DNA of 64,000 bases from Azospirillum sp. OGB3 (GTDB lineage Bacteria > Pseudomonadota > Alphaproteobacteria > Azospirillales > Azospirillaceae). The notes under the pieces were generated by a model that did not search any database, was not told the origin of the DNA, and saw only the letters and a program-made list of their open reading frames with translations. Where the stretch lies: assembly GCF_014192915.1 (NCBI RefSeq), contig NZ_JACHYN010000003.1, positions 1 through 64,000 on the forward strand, written 5' to 3'. Below, piece by piece: positions 9,180-18,776 of this stretch. Both the position numbers and the translations under genes were made by a program. How positions within the stretch are numbered: the stretch's first letter is position 1; each line of letters begins with the position of its first letter.

Positions 9180-11009
9180 ATGCACCCCTACCGCACGCAC
9201 ACCTGCGGCCAGCTTCGCGAAGAGAACGCCGGTCAGATTGTCCGCCTGTCGGGCTGGATCAACCGCAAGCGCGACCATGGACAGCTGCTGTTCATCGACC
9301 TGCGCGACCATTACGGCCTGACGCAGTGCGTGGTCGACACCTCCAACCCGGCCTTCCAGGCGGCGGAACGGCTGAAGCTGGAATCGGTCATCACCGTGAC
9401 CGGCAAGGTCGTGAAGCGCACGGCGGAGACGATCAACGACCGCCTGCCGACCGGCCGCATCGAGGTGCAGATCGCCGAGCTGTCGGTGCAGGGCGAGGCG
9501 GAGCAGATCCCGCTGCAGGTCAACCAGGACACCGACGCCGGCGAGGACGTGCGCCTGCGCTACCGCTTCCTCGACCTGCGCCGCGAGCGCATCCACGAGA
9601 ACATCCTGCTGCGCTCGCGCGTCATCGCGTCGGCGCGCCGCCGCATGATCGACCAGGGCTTCACCGAGTTCCAGACGCCGATCCTGACCGCCTCCTCGCC
9701 GGAGGGCGCGCGCGACTATCTGGTGCCGAGCCGCAACCATCCGGGCAAGTTCTACGCGCTGCCCCAGGCGCCGCAGCAGTTCAAGCAGCTGCTGATGGTC
9801 GCCGGGTTCGACCGCTACTTCCAGATCGCCCCCTGCTTCCGCGACGAGGACGCCCGCGCCGACCGCAGCCCGGGCGAGTTCTACCAGCTCGACTTCGAGA
9901 TGTCCTTCGTCACCCAGGAGGACGTGTTCGCCGCCATCGAGCCGGTGCTGCACGGCATCTTCGACGAGTTCGGCGGCTTCCGCCGCGAGACGCCGCCGGC
10001 CATCGACAAGCCGCCCTTCCGCCGCATCTCCTTCGCGGAGTCGATGCTGAAGTACGGCAACGACAAGCCGGACCTGCGCAACCCGCTGGAAATCACCGAC
10101 GTCACCGCCGTCTTCAAGCGCGACGACGTGGAATTCCGCGCCTTCAAGCAGACGCTGGAGAAGGGCGGCGTGGTCCGCGCCATTCGCGCCCCGAAGGTGT
10201 CCGACAAGCCGCGCAGCTTCTTCGACAAGCTGAACGACTGGGCGCGCGGCCTCGGCGCCCCGGGACTCGGCTACATCATCTTCGAGGCGGCGGGCGGCAA
10301 GGGCCCGATCGCCAAGTTCGTGCCGGAGGCCGCCCAGGCGGAGCTGCGCACGGCGGCGGGCGTGGAGGACGGCGACGCGGTCTTCTTCGTCTGCGACCAG
10401 CCCGGCCCGGCGGCCAAGCTGGCCGGCTTCGCTCGCACGAAGATCGGCGAGGAGCTGGACCTGATCGAGAAGAACGCCTTCCGCTTCTGCTGGATCGTCG
10501 ACTTCCCGATGTACGAGCTGGATGAGGAGACCAACAAGGTCATCTTCAGCCACAACCCTTTCTCCATGCCGCAGGGCGGCCTGGAGGCGCTGAACACGAT
10601 GAACCCGCTGGACATCAAGGCGTACCAGTACGACATCGTCTGCAACGGCGTGGAGCTGTCGTCGGGCGCCATCCGGAACCATCTGCCGGAGCTGATGTAC
10701 AAGGCGTTCGAGATCGCCGGCTACCCGCCGGAGGAGCTGGAAGCCCGCTTCGGCGGCATGCTCAGCGCGTTCAAGCTGGGCGCCCCGCCGCACGGCGGCT
10801 CGGCCCCGGGCATCGACCGCATCGTGATGCTGCTGGCCGACGAGCCGAACATCCGCGAGGTCATCGCCTTCCCGCTGAACCAGCGCGCGGAAGACCTGCT
10901 GATGCAGGCCCCGGCCCCGGTGGATCAGGCGCGCCTGCGCGAACTGCACCTGAAGCTGGACCTGCCGAAGCCGAAGGTCGCCGCCGAGACGCCGAAGGCG
11001 GCCACCTGA
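9180..11009 (+). CDS. aspS: Aspartyl-tRNA synthetase
   Basis: This class II synthetase charges tRNA-Asp, and in organisms without AsnRS often also tRNA-Asn. The 609-residue protein starts [12 protein letters not shown] with an OB-fold anticodon-binding domain (about 1-110). Motif 2 ([20 protein letters not shown]) and motif 3 ([16 protein letters not shown]) are intact, and the bacterial insertion domain lies between them. The ATG at 9180 matches the family N-terminus; an earlier in-frame start at 9120 would add an unrelated 20 residues. A strong terminator follows. Confidence 0.97.
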   Translation: MHPYRTHTCGQLREENAGQIVRLSGWINRKRDHGQLLFIDLRDHYGLTQCVVDTSNPAFQAAERLKLESVITVTGKVVKRTAETINDRLPTGRIEVQIAELSVQGEAEQIPLQVNQDTDAGEDVRLRYRFLDLRRERIHENILLRSRVIASARRRMIDQGFTEFQTPILTASSPEGARDYLVPSRNHPGKFYALPQAPQQFKQLLMVAGFDRYFQIAPCFRDEDARADRSPGEFYQLDFEMSFVTQEDVFAAIEPVLHGIFDEFGGFRRETPPAIDKPPFRRISFAESMLKYGNDKPDLRNPLEITDVTAVFKRDDVEFRAFKQTLEKGGVVRAIRAPKVSDKPRSFFDKLNDWARGLGAPGLGYIIFEAAGGKGPIAKFVPEAAQAELRTAAGVEDGDAVFFVCDQPGPAAKLAGFARTKIGEELDLIEKNAFRFCWIVDFPMYELDEETNKVIFSHNPFSMPQGGLEALNTMNPLDIKAYQYDIVCNGVELSSGAIRNHLPELMYKAFEIAGYPPEELEARFGGMLSAFKLGAPPHGGSAPGIDRIVMLLADEPNIREVIAFPLNQRAEDLLMQAPAPVDQARLRELHLKLDLPKPKVAAETPKAAT

Positions 11010-11066
11010 CGGTCCGGGGTCGTCCCTCCCTTCCCGCCCCGGCGGGGAGGGAAGGGCGCCAATAAG

Positions 11067-11098
11067 AAAGCCCCCCGACCGCGAGGCCGGGGGGCTTT
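11067..11098 (+). terminator. Rho-independent terminator after aspS
   Basis: AAAGCCCCCCG pairs with CGGGGGGCTTT around a short loop, followed by a T-rich run. The AAA/TTT flanks make it usable in both directions, so it may also end the small minus-strand gene at 11123-11350. A weaker C/G-rich inverted repeat precedes it (about 11022-11058). Confidence 0.85.
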
Positions 11099-11122
11099 CC
11101 TTTGCTTCGGATCGGACAGGCG

Positions 11123-11350
11123 TCAGGCCGCGACGTTGCCGGCGGGGGCCGATCCGACCATGCGGTAATAGTTGGAATCGACCAGGACGAGGCAGCTCAG
11201 CGTCTTCGCATCGCCTTCGTCCTCCGTGCTGACCACGCGGGCATGCGGGATGCCGAACAGGGTCACGGTCTCCCGCACGCGCCAGGACCGCCCGTTGGTC
11301 GCGCCAACGGTCTGGAACACCTGTCCCACCAAAACCTGCTTTTTGGCCAT
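11123..11350 (-). CDS. Small hypothetical protein (75 aa)
   Basis: The product is a 75-residue soluble protein of mixed composition (MAKKQVLVGQVFQTVG...), with a WRVRETV segment and alternating hydrophobic strands suggesting a small beta-barrel or SH3-like fold. A GAGG ribosome binding site lies about seven bases before the ATG, and codon use agrees with neighbouring genes. It converges with aspS. The 149 bases upstream (11351-11499) are moderately AT-rich and probably hold its promoter. No function is recognised. Confidence 0.65.
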   Translation of the reverse strand: MAKKQVLVGQVFQTVGATNGRSWRVRETVTLFGIPHARVVSTEDEGDAKTLSCLVLVDSNYYRMVGSAPAGNVAA

Positions 11351-11499
11351 AGGAAAACCCTCATCCTGCTATCGGTGCGCGACACGAATCCGCGGCGGTG
11401 TGGCCGCGCACCATGCACAGTTTAGGCCAGTTTCCTCAGGATATGGCAAATTGAATTGTAACGATTTGCGCCAAAGGCTGTGACCTTTTCGCCCGGCCG

Positions 11500-12378
11500 T
11501 CAGCAACCCGACTTCGGCAGGGCTTCCACCTTCTCCAGGATGGCGTTCACGGTGAAATCGCCATAATCGATCTGCATGGACTCGGCGACGCCATTCTGCA
11601 GCAGGCGCAGGCTCATCTCATACTCGGGCTGGGCGGAATCGCTCTTCAGCGGGAAGAAGGCCATGCGAACCGGCCACGCCTTCTTGCCCTTCAGCAGCGG
11701 GTCGGCGCCGTCCTCCTTGATCGCCGCCGCGGCGCCGATGACCGTGGACACCTCGGTCGCCCCTTCGGAGTCGGCGCCGTCGAAGACGACCCGGTTGAAG
11801 AAGGTCTCGCCGGCGCTGGCATGGTCGAGCACCGCCAGGGTGTGGGCGGTCGGGAACATGGTGTTGGGCGGCAACTCCATGTCCTGGGGTTCCGGCTTGG
11901 AGAAGGCGGCGGAGCCGGTGCCGTCCTTGGCCAGCCGTGCGTCGCCGCGCACCTCCTCGTCCTCCTCCCCGTTGATCAGCTTGCGGACGTTGAAGCGGTA
12001 GCGCTGCCCGTCCTTGGCTTCCCACGTCGTGTAGTTGGTGGTCATCGCCATCTCGTCGCCCTCGGCGTAGACGAAGCGCAGCTGGAAGCGCTGCTCCGTC
12101 GTCCAGCCGTCGCAGGCGTCGGCCCATTCGAAGAGCATGCGGCCCCGCACGTCGCTGACCTTGGAACTGTTGCGGGCGGACAGCAGCGACATCTTGTAGA
12201 CGGCGCGGTGCGGCAGGATGTTCGCCGCGGCACCGGCCGCCGCCCCGACTGCGTTGGCGGGTGCCGCCTGGGCTGGGCCGGCTGCGGGAAGGGCGGTCAG
12301 CGACACCAGGAACGCGCCGAAGGTCGCGCAAAGGGCGAGGCGGGCGGCGGAGCGGCGGTTCTGCAAAGCGACATCCAC
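11500..12378 (-). CDS. eipB: EipB-like cell envelope integrity protein (DUF1849)
   Basis: EipB is a periplasmic beta-spiral protein needed for envelope integrity in Brucella. Here a hydrophobic N-terminal segment (about residues 11-40, ending in alanine-rich cleavage-type sequence) precedes a domain starting ILPHRAVYKMSL, with EWADACDGWTTEQRFQL matching the family. C89 and the terminal C292 correspond in position to the conserved disulphide of EipB. Length (292) is typical. The gene is divergent from the hydroxyacid dehydrogenase, with a 93-base spacer. Confidence 0.85.
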   Translation of the reverse strand: MDVALQNRRSAARLALCATFGAFLVSLTALPAAGPAQAAPANAVGAAAGAAANILPHRAVYKMSLLSARNSSKVSDVRGRMLFEWADACDGWTTEQRFQLRFVYAEGDEMAMTTNYTTWEAKDGQRYRFNVRKLINGEEDEEVRGDARLAKDGTGSAAFSKPEPQDMELPPNTMFPTAHTLAVLDHASAGETFFNRVVFDGADSEGATEVSTVIGAAAAIKEDGADPLLKGKKAWPVRMAFFPLKSDSAQPEYEMSLRLLQNGVAESMQIDYGDFTVNAILEKVEALPKSGC

Positions 12379-12471
12379 AGGTGATTGGCAGCGTCGGATG
12401 GATTATGGGTGTTTCGGCGTCGGAGCGGAAGGCCCGACCCCCCGAATAAACGGAAGGCTGAGGACAGATTC

Positions 12472-13458
12472 ATGCGCAGCGACATCCCCGCATCACGGCC
12501 CGTCCTCCTGGTGACCCGGCGCCTGCCAGAGGCGGTTGAGGCCCGCGCCGCGCGTGATTTCGACGCCCGGCTGAACCCTCAGGACCGCGCTTTGTCCGGC
12601 GCCGACATCGCCGCCCTGGCGGCGGAGACCGGCGCCGAGGGCGTCCTCTGCACCGCCGGGGACCGGATGGACGCCGCCGCCGTCGCGGCCCTGCCCGAGG
12701 GCGTGCAGATCCTCGCCACCTTCTCGGTCGGCACCGACCACATCGACCTCGACGCGGCCAAGGCCCGCGGCCTGATCGTCACCAACACCCCCGACGTGCT
12801 GACCGATGCGACCGCCGACATTGCGCTTCTGCTGATGCTCGGCGCGGCGCGGCGCGCCTCGGAGGGTGAGCGGATGATCCGTGCCGGCGCCTGGACGGGA
12901 TGGACGCCGACCCAGCTTCTCGGCACCCATCTGGGCGCAAAGCGGCTGGGCATCGTCGGCATGGGCCGAATCGGGCAGGCGGTGGCGCAGCGGGCGCGCG
13001 CCTTCGGCATGACCATCCATTACTCCAACCGGCGCCGCCTGCCTCCCGACCAGGAGGCCGGGGCGGTCTACCACGCCGATCCCGAGGCGATGCTGGCGGT
13101 GTGCGACGTGCTGTCGCTGCATTTCCCGGCGACCCCGGAGACTACCCATTGGCTGAACGCGGCGCGCATCGAGCGCCTGCCGCCGGGAGCCATCGTCGTC
13201 AACACCGCCCGCGGCTCCGTCGTCGATGACGAGGCCCTGATCGCCGCGCTGGCCTCCGGACGGCTGGCCGCCGCCGGGCTGGACGTCTTCGAGAACGAGC
13301 CGAACCTGCACTCCGGCTATCGCAGGCTGGAGAACGCCTTCCTGCTGCCCCACCTGGGCAGCGCTACGGTGGAAACCCGCAACGCCATGGGTTTCAGGGC
13401 GCTGGACAATCTTGACGCCGTGTTCGCCGGGGCGGTGCCGCAGGACCGCGTGGTGTGA
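12472..13458 (+). CDS. D-isomer 2-hydroxyacid dehydrogenase (glyoxylate/hydroxypyruvate reductase type)
   Basis: NAD(P)H-dependent enzyme interconverting 2-keto and D-2-hydroxy acids. The nucleotide-binding motif is GIVGMGRIGQAVA. Catalytic arginine, glutamate and histidine appear in NTARGSVVDDEAL, FENEP and LLPHLGSAT. The ATG at 12472 follows an AGGACA element and gives 328 residues, a normal family length. An earlier in-frame start would add 29 unrelated residues. Glyoxylate or hydroxypyruvate reduction is the most likely activity from the overall sequence, but substrate cannot be fixed. Confidence 0.9.
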   Translation: MRSDIPASRPVLLVTRRLPEAVEARAARDFDARLNPQDRALSGADIAALAAETGAEGVLCTAGDRMDAAAVAALPEGVQILATFSVGTDHIDLDAAKARGLIVTNTPDVLTDATADIALLLMLGAARRASEGERMIRAGAWTGWTPTQLLGTHLGAKRLGIVGMGRIGQAVAQRARAFGMTIHYSNRRRLPPDQEAGAVYHADPEAMLAVCDVLSLHFPATPETTHWLNAARIERLPPGAIVVNTARGSVVDDEALIAALASGRLAAAGLDVFENEPNLHSGYRRLENAFLLPHLGSATVETRNAMGFRALDNLDAVFAGAVPQDRVV

Positions 13459-13709
13459 CGTCGTCTCACCCCGGCCTGTCGGGATCCGGGCAGGCATCCT
13501 GTTGTTCGAAAACCGTTCGAAACAGAAAATAAATCAAAAATAGATAAAATTTTCCGTAATCGGCCGCTCTCCAGGCAATTTCTGCCGGGAGGCGGCCATC
13601 CCCGGCAAAACCTGCCGGGACGAAAGGCCTGGTCTTCGCGAAATCCGCATATGGCACAAGGCTTGCTTTAAAATCGGTGCAGCCAGTGCCGATCATGCGG
13701 AGAAAGCCC
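13459..13709 (+). promoter_or_regulatory. AT-rich intergenic stretch upstream of the GGDEF gene
   Basis: The first 90 bases, especially 13518-13560, are markedly AT-rich for this genome and include two TTCGAA palindromes (near 13505 and 13515). This is the likely promoter region of the diguanylate cyclase and signalling genes downstream. No exact -35/-10 pair was fixed. Confidence 0.35.
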
Positions 13710-14504
13710 ATGAGCGCCGTCGTGACCACCCAGGATTCGGACGCCATCGCCGCCGAGCATCACGACGGGTTGCCTTTCGACCGCGGGACCCACGACCGGC
13801 TGCTGCGGATGCCGCCCTTGCGCGGCCCCCGCATCGCCCATCCTGTGGTGTCCGTGACCATCGAGGCCTCGGCCCTGGAGCGCCAACTCGCCGAAGCCCG
13901 AGCGACCATCGCCGAACAGCGTGACCGGATCGCCTATCTGGAAAGCCTGTCCATGACGGACGAGCTGACCGGCCTGCTGAACCGCCGCGGCTTCTTCAGC
14001 CATTTCCGGCGCGAGATCGCCGCCGCACGGCGGCAACGCGCCAAGGCGAACGGCAAGGGAGGCGGCGTTCTGGTCATCATCGACCTGGACGGCTTCAAGC
14101 GGATCAACGACACCCATGGGCACATGGCCGGTGACGCCTATCTGCGGCAGGTCGCCCGTCTGCTCGTCGGATCGGTCCGCCAGGAGGATGTGGTGGCCCG
14201 TCTGGGCGGCGACGAGTTCGCTCTGCTGCTGACCAACACCGATGCGGCTTGTGGGGACCTCCGCGCCCGGCAGATCGCGGCGGCGGCGGGCCGGCGTTGC
14301 GTGCGCTGGAACAACGCCGAACTGCCGATCCGTTTCTCCTTCGGGGTGCAGCCTTACGGTGCCGACGACCGGGAGGAGGAGGTGATCCGCCTCGCCGACA
14401 CCCGGATGTACAGCAACAAGGCCGGGCGCCGCCCGCGCCCTGGGAAGCGCAAGGCCGAAGGCCCGTCCGTTCCGCGTGCGGCGAACCCGCGGGCCACCGC
14501 TTGA
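13710..14504 (+). CDS. Diguanylate cyclase (GGDEF)
   Basis: Makes c-di-GMP from two GTP. A short N-terminal region and a predicted coiled coil (ERQLAEARATIAEQRDRIAYLE) lead into a complete GGDEF domain: DELTGLLNRRGF, IDLDGFKRINDTHGH and the active site RLGGDEF. The inhibitory RxxD site is present five residues before it (RQED). No membrane or other sensory domain is seen. The ATG at 13710 is chosen because GGAGA lies just upstream; GTG at 13677 and ATG at 13695 are alternatives. It precedes a phytochrome-like kinase by 107 bases, suggesting coexpression. Confidence 0.9.
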   Translation: MSAVVTTQDSDAIAAEHHDGLPFDRGTHDRLLRMPPLRGPRIAHPVVSVTIEASALERQLAEARATIAEQRDRIAYLESLSMTDELTGLLNRRGFFSHFRREIAAARRQRAKANGKGGGVLVIIDLDGFKRINDTHGHMAGDAYLRQVARLLVGSVRQEDVVARLGGDEFALLLTNTDAACGDLRARQIAAAAGRRCVRWNNAELPIRFSFGVQPYGADDREEEVIRLADTRMYSNKAGRRPRPGKRKAEGPSVPRAANPRATA

Positions 14505-14611
14505 ACCCGGCGCCACCGCCGAACAGCGTGATCGGGCAGCCTGTCGCACCCCCCAGACCGCGCTTGACCGGACGGTTGCTCCCACCGCAGCATCGGCACC
14601 CTTCCGTCGCA

Positions 14612-16342
14612 ATGGTGCCCATCCTGAACACGTTTTTGGATCGTCCGAATTCTTCCTCATCGCCGCCCATGGCCGGCCGATCACCCAATTGGGCCGTCGA
14701 GGGGATACAGCCGCACGGCGCCCTGCTGGCGTTGCACGGCGATGGCGAGACGATCCTGGCCTGCAGCGCAAACACCGCGGCCTTCCTCGGTCTGGCTCCG
14801 GAACGGCTGTTGGGTCGTGGCGTCGGGGTGCTCGAACTTCCAGAGATCGCGGACCTGCTGGCCAGGCTGCGCGCTCTGCCGCCGGAGTTGCGGACGCTGG
14901 GTTTGCACGCGTTTGTGACGCCGCCGGGAAGCGGGCCGCTGCCGGCGTTCCTGCACGAGCATGACGGGCGGGCGATCATCGAGGTTGAGAGGTCGCCCGC
15001 CGGGGCGGAGCATTGGCCGGCCACAGCGCCGGCGGCCGGCTTCCTGCCGGGCATCGCCGCCTTGCGCGGTGCCGCGGGGCTGGAGGCCATGGCGGCCCAC
15101 ACCGCCCGGGCCATCCGCCGTCTCACCGGGATGGACCGCGTCATCGTCTGCCGGTTCGACGAATCCGGCAACGGGGAGGTGGTGGCGCGGGACGAGGCTC
15201 CGGATTGGGGGCACGCCGTCCCGGAACTCCGGCCCGGCGCTGCCCTGCCGGCCAGCGCCTTCGACCGCGGACCGGACGGCAGCCCGCACCTGCGGGTGGT
15301 TCTCGATTACGCGGCGGAACCGGTTCCCCTCCTGCACGCCGATCCGTCGCTTCCGGTGCCCGAACTGGCCCACGCGCATCTGCGCAGCCCGCCTCCGGCC
15401 CGCCGGGACTTCCTGCGGCGAATGGGAGCCGGGGCGGCCCTGACCGTGCCGATCGTCCAGAGAGGCAGACCGTGGGGGGTGATCTCCGGCCACCGCCGCC
15501 TGCCCCAGGGGGTGCCGCCGTCCGTTCGGATGCTGGCCGCCATGGCGGCCGACGCGCTCGGCCTGATGCTGGACTCCGCCGAACGCGCCGTCGAGCGCGA
15601 GCGCCGGGCCGCCCGCGCCGCGCGGCAGGCGGAGGCGAACCGCGCCAAGTCCGATTTCCTGACCGGGATGAGCCACGAGCTTCGCACCCCGCTCAACGTC
15701 ATCATCGGCTATTCGGATTTTCTGCTGCATCCGGGGACCGGTCCGCTGACCGACCGTCAGCGCGACTGCATCGGCAACATCCGCGCCTCCGGCACGCACC
15801 TCCTTGAACTCATCAACGACGTGCTGGACCTGTCGAAAATCGAAGCCGGCCACCTCGACCTGAACGACGAGGACGTGGACGTCGCGGTCGTCGTGGGCGA
15901 GGTCTACGCCCTTCAGGAGTTGACGCTGGCGTCGGCCGGGCTGACCTTCGACGCGCGGTTCCCCCGTCCGCTGCCGCGCCTGCGCGCGGACCGGCGGCAG
16001 TTGCGGCAAATCCTGCTGAACCTGTTGTCCAACGCCGTCAAGTTCACTCCGCCCGGCGGGCGCGTCACCATTGACGTCGCGCGCACGGAGGGTGGCGCAG
16101 GGCTGTGCGTCGCCGTGACCGACACCGGGATCGGCATTTCGGAGGAGCATCGTCTCACCGTCCTGGAACCCTTCCGGCAGGTGCCGGGAGAGCGCATCCG
16201 CAGCGGCGCCGGAACCGGGTTGGGCTTGCCCATCGTGCGTTCCCTGGTCGAGGCCCATGGGGGGCGGCTGGCCCTGTCCAGCGCGCCGGGGCAGGGCACG
16301 CGGATCGAGCTGCATTTCCCACCCGAGCGGGTGATCGCATGA
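14612..16342 (+). CDS. Phytochrome-like sensor histidine kinase lacking chromophore features
   Basis: The N-terminus has a phytochrome-type PAS_2 domain (GIQPHGALLAL, about residues 29-125), then a GAF domain (about 150-310) with the late phytochrome motif GVISGHRR, then HisKA (H355 in MSHELRTPLN) and HATPase_c (NLLSNAVKF, TGIGI, GTGLGLPIV). No cysteine precedes the PAS domain where biliverdin is normally attached. The PASDIP motif of the GAF domain is replaced by PASAFD, and there is no PHY domain. It is therefore probably not a photoreceptor in the usual sense. The start is uncertain: ATG 14612 gives 576 residues, while ATG 14669 is possible. Confidence 0.85.
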   Translation: MVPILNTFLDRPNSSSSPPMAGRSPNWAVEGIQPHGALLALHGDGETILACSANTAAFLGLAPERLLGRGVGVLELPEIADLLARLRALPPELRTLGLHAFVTPPGSGPLPAFLHEHDGRAIIEVERSPAGAEHWPATAPAAGFLPGIAALRGAAGLEAMAAHTARAIRRLTGMDRVIVCRFDESGNGEVVARDEAPDWGHAVPELRPGAALPASAFDRGPDGSPHLRVVLDYAAEPVPLLHADPSLPVPELAHAHLRSPPPARRDFLRRMGAGAALTVPIVQRGRPWGVISGHRRLPQGVPPSVRMLAAMAADALGLMLDSAERAVERERRAARAARQAEANRAKSDFLTGMSHELRTPLNVIIGYSDFLLHPGTGPLTDRQRDCIGNIRASGTHLLELINDVLDLSKIEAGHLDLNDEDVDVAVVVGEVYALQELTLASAGLTFDARFPRPLPRLRADRRQLRQILLNLLSNAVKFTPPGGRVTIDVARTEGGAGLCVAVTDTGIGISEEHRLTVLEPFRQVPGERIRSGAGTGLGLPIVRSLVEAHGGRLALSSAPGQGTRIELHFPPERVIA

Positions 16343-16399
16343 TGGAAGTTGTGGAATTTGCAAGACTTCTCGGGAGTCGGCCGGTCGCGGCGAACATTG

Positions 16400-16415
16400 C
16401 TAACGACAATTTAAC
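16400..16415 (+). promoter_or_regulatory. CtrA-type box upstream of divK
   Basis: CTAA-N7-TTAAC matches the CtrA consensus TTAA-N7-TTAAC with one mismatch, 114 bases before the divK start. In Caulobacter divK is under CtrA control, so the placement is meaningful. A TTAACC half-site also overlaps the divK stop codon (16903-16908). Confidence 0.5.
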
Positions 16416-16528
16416 CGTCGCGGCGGGACAGTGAACGGGATATACCGGTCTTTCCGGGTGTGGTCGCTGCAAGCCGGAGCGCGGGTGGCACGACGCTCGC
16501 GGAACCGAACAGCCCCAAGAAGGCGCCG

Positions 16529-16906
16529 ATGGACGACCGAACCGTGAAGCGTGTCCTGATCGTCGAGGACAACGAGCTGAACATGAAGCTCTTCCACGAT
16601 CTGCTGGAAGCGCACGGCTACGCGACGCTTCAGACCCGCAACGGGATGGACGCCCTGTCCATCGCACGGGAGCACCGGCCGGACCTGATCCTGATGGACA
16701 TCCAATTGCCCGAAGTGTCGGGACTGGAGGTCACGCGGTGGATCAAGGACGATCCGGAACTGGCGAGCATTCCGATCATCGCGGTGACCGCCTTCGCGAT
16801 GAAGGGGGACGAGGAGAAGATCCGCGAGGGCGGCTGCGAGGACTACATCGCCAAGCCGATCTCGGTGACGAAGTTCCTGCAAGCCGTTCAAAAGTTCCTT
16901 CGTTAA
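16529..16906 (+). CDS. divK: Single-domain response regulator DivK
   Basis: DivK is a cell-cycle receiver protein controlling the DivJ/PleC-CckA pathway. The 125-residue protein is a bare receiver domain with acidic pocket E13/D14, phosphoacceptor D57 in LILMDIQLP, and lysine in AKPISV. The segments [17 protein letters not shown] and [17 protein letters not shown] are the recognisable DivK signatures. ATG 16529 is chosen because the receiver begins at once; an in-frame start at 16460 would add 23 non-family residues. pleD follows 27 bases later, reproducing the divK-pleD operon known in alphaproteobacteria. Confidence 0.95.
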   Translation: MDDRTVKRVLIVEDNELNMKLFHDLLEAHGYATLQTRNGMDALSIAREHRPDLILMDIQLPEVSGLEVTRWIKDDPELASIPIIAVTAFAMKGDEEKIREGGCEDYIAKPISVTKFLQAVQKFLR

Positions 16907-16933
16907 CCTTTTACGGGATCGGTCGCACGTTCC

Positions 16934-18331
16934 ATGTCCGCTCGCGTCCTCGTCGTCGACGATGTTCTTCCGAACGTGAAGCTGCTCGCGGCGAAGCTGA
17001 CGCGCGAGTATTTCAATGTCATCACCGCCAGCAACGGTCCCGAGGCGCTGGAGGTGGTCCGCCGTGAATCGCCGGACATCGTTCTGCTCGATGTCATGAT
17101 GCCCGGCATGGACGGGTTCGAGGTGTGCGAGAGGATCCGCTCCGACCCCGCGACCATGCACATCCCGGTGGTGATGGTCACCGCCCTGTCCGACGGCGCC
17201 GACCGCGTGCGCGGGCTGGAGGCCGGGGCCGACGACTTCCTGACCAAGCCGGTCAACGACATCGCCCTGTTCGCGCGCGTGCGCTCGCTCGTCCGCCTGA
17301 AGATGATGATGGACGAATGGCGGCTGCGCGAGACCACCTCAGGCCAGTTCGGCGTTTTGGAGCCGACCGGCACGCTGCGCAGCGAATCCTTCGAGGGCGC
17401 CCGCATCCTGGTGCTGGAGGACTCGCTGCTCGATCTGGCCAAGATTGCCGAAACGCTGCAGCGCGACCATGGCCATGTCATGTCCGCCGGAACCTGCGCC
17501 ACCGCGCTGGAGCGTGCGCTGGGCGACGATCTGGACCTCGTGGTGATCAGCCTGACGCTGATGAACGAGGACGGTCTGCGACTGTGTTCCCAGCTCCGCT
17601 CGCACGAGCGCACGCGGCAGGTGCCGATCCTCCTGATGGTGGACGAGGGCGATCTGAACCGCGTCGCCAAGGGTCTGGAACTGGGCGCCAACGATTACGT
17701 CGTCAAGCCGATCGATCGGAACGAGTTGCTGGCCCGCGCCCGCACCCAGATCCGGCGCAAGCGCTATCAGGAGCGGCTGCGCGCGAACTACGAGCAGAGC
17801 CTGTCCATGGCCCTGACCGACAGCCTGACGGGCGTTTTCAACCGCCGCTACATCAATGCCCACCTGCCGCGGCTGCTGGAGCGGGCGATCGACAACCACA
17901 AGCCGGTGGCGATCCTGCTGTTCGACATCGACCATTTCAAGGTCGTCAACGACAGCTACGGCCACACCGTGGGCGACGAGGTGCTGAAGGAAGTCTCCAG
18001 CCGCGCCAGCCGCAACCTGCGCACCTTCGATCTGGTGGCGCGGCTCGGCGGCGAGGAGTTCGTGGTGATCCTGCCGGACACCGACGCCGAGGCGGCGCTG
18101 ACGGTGGCGGAGCGGCTGCGCACCCGCATCGCCGACACGCTGTTCAAGGTGACCGCCGACGTGGGCGAGATCCCGGTCACGGTGTCCATCGGCGTCGCCG
18201 TCGGCGGCCGGCTCGGCGACACCGCCGAAGGGCTGATCCGCCGGGCCGACGAGGCGCTTTACGAGGCCAAGCGCGCCGGGCGCAACCGCAGCATCGCCGA
18301 CCCCCGCGCCGACGCCCTGCTGGCCCCCTGA
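16934..18331 (+). CDS. pleD: PleD response regulator / diguanylate cyclase
   Basis: Domain order is receiver 1 (about 1-120, phosphoacceptor D53 in VLLDVMMPG), receiver 2 (about 150-270) and GGDEF (about 295-460). The second receiver has serine in place of the phosphoacceptor (VVISLTLM), consistent with its known adaptor role. The cyclase has the active variant RLGGEEF and an inhibitory RxxD site (RTFD) five residues before. PleD makes c-di-GMP when phosphorylated and controls polar development. Length is 465 residues. It is the second gene of the divK operon. Confidence 0.95.
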   Translation: MSARVLVVDDVLPNVKLLAAKLTREYFNVITASNGPEALEVVRRESPDIVLLDVMMPGMDGFEVCERIRSDPATMHIPVVMVTALSDGADRVRGLEAGADDFLTKPVNDIALFARVRSLVRLKMMMDEWRLRETTSGQFGVLEPTGTLRSESFEGARILVLEDSLLDLAKIAETLQRDHGHVMSAGTCATALERALGDDLDLVVISLTLMNEDGLRLCSQLRSHERTRQVPILLMVDEGDLNRVAKGLELGANDYVVKPIDRNELLARARTQIRRKRYQERLRANYEQSLSMALTDSLTGVFNRRYINAHLPRLLERAIDNHKPVAILLFDIDHFKVVNDSYGHTVGDEVLKEVSSRASRNLRTFDLVARLGGEEFVVILPDTDAEAALTVAERLRTRIADTLFKVTADVGEIPVTVSIGVAVGGRLGDTAEGLIRRADEALYEAKRAGRNRSIADPRADALLAP

Positions 18332-18431
18332 CGGCCTCCTGGAAGACCAAGGCGTCCCGGAGGGCCATGGCGTTCCGGAAGACCGAAGCGACGCTTGGGA
18401 AGGCCGGAGCCATCAGATATCCGGACAAGCA

Positions 18432-18455
18432 AAAGGCCGCCAAAAGGCGGCCTTT
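18432..18455. terminator. Bidirectional terminator between pleD and rpmG
   Basis: AAAGGCCGCC and GGCGGCCTTT form a perfect 10-bp stem around an AAAA loop, flanked by A and T residues. Because pleD and rpmG converge here it can serve both. Confidence 0.85.
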
Positions 18456-18480
18456 CTGATTCCGGCGTTCCGGGGAAACC

Positions 18481-18648
18481 TTACTTGATTTTGGCTTCCT
18501 TGAACTCGACGTGCTTGCGCGCCACCGGGTCGTACTTGCGGAACGACAGCTTCTCGGTGGTCTTCTTCGGGTTCTTCTTCTTCACGTAGAAGAAGCCGGT
18601 GTCAGCCGTGCTCACCAGCTTGATGAGGACGGTGTTCTGCTTCGCCAT
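18481..18648 (-). CDS. rpmG: 50S ribosomal protein L33
   Basis: Translation of the minus strand gives a 55-residue basic protein beginning [20 protein letters not shown] and containing [18 protein letters not shown], the L33 signature. It lacks the cysteine pairs of the zinc-binding L33 form, as is usual in alphaproteobacteria. L33 is a component of the large ribosomal subunit near the E site. It sits 128 bases downstream of the S41 protease gene in the same direction, and a terminator follows at 18432-18455. Confidence 0.96.
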   Translation of the reverse strand: MAKQNTVLIKLVSTADTGFFYVKKKNPKKTTEKLSFRKYDPVARKHVEFKEAKIK

Positions 18649-18776
18649 GATCTCAATCCCGACTAAAAATCCGTGACCCGCCAGCCCGGCGGGGCGGCGT
18701 CGTAGCGGGGGAAGATACCTGCTGGAGCCGCGATGTCAAGGGCTAGTAGAGGCGCCAACCCCGCCCTGCAAGGGGT

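Noticed and set aside
7919..10525. An 868-codon plus-strand open frame across rnd and aspS
   Set aside because: It overlaps two well-supported genes and has no recognisable motif; typical GC-driven open frame.
14249..14611. Long N-terminal extension of the phytochrome-like kinase overlapping the GGDEF gene
   Set aside because: The added 121 residues are Arg/Pro/Gly-rich shadow of the GGDEF gene with no domain; the PAS_2 domain begins after ATG 14612.
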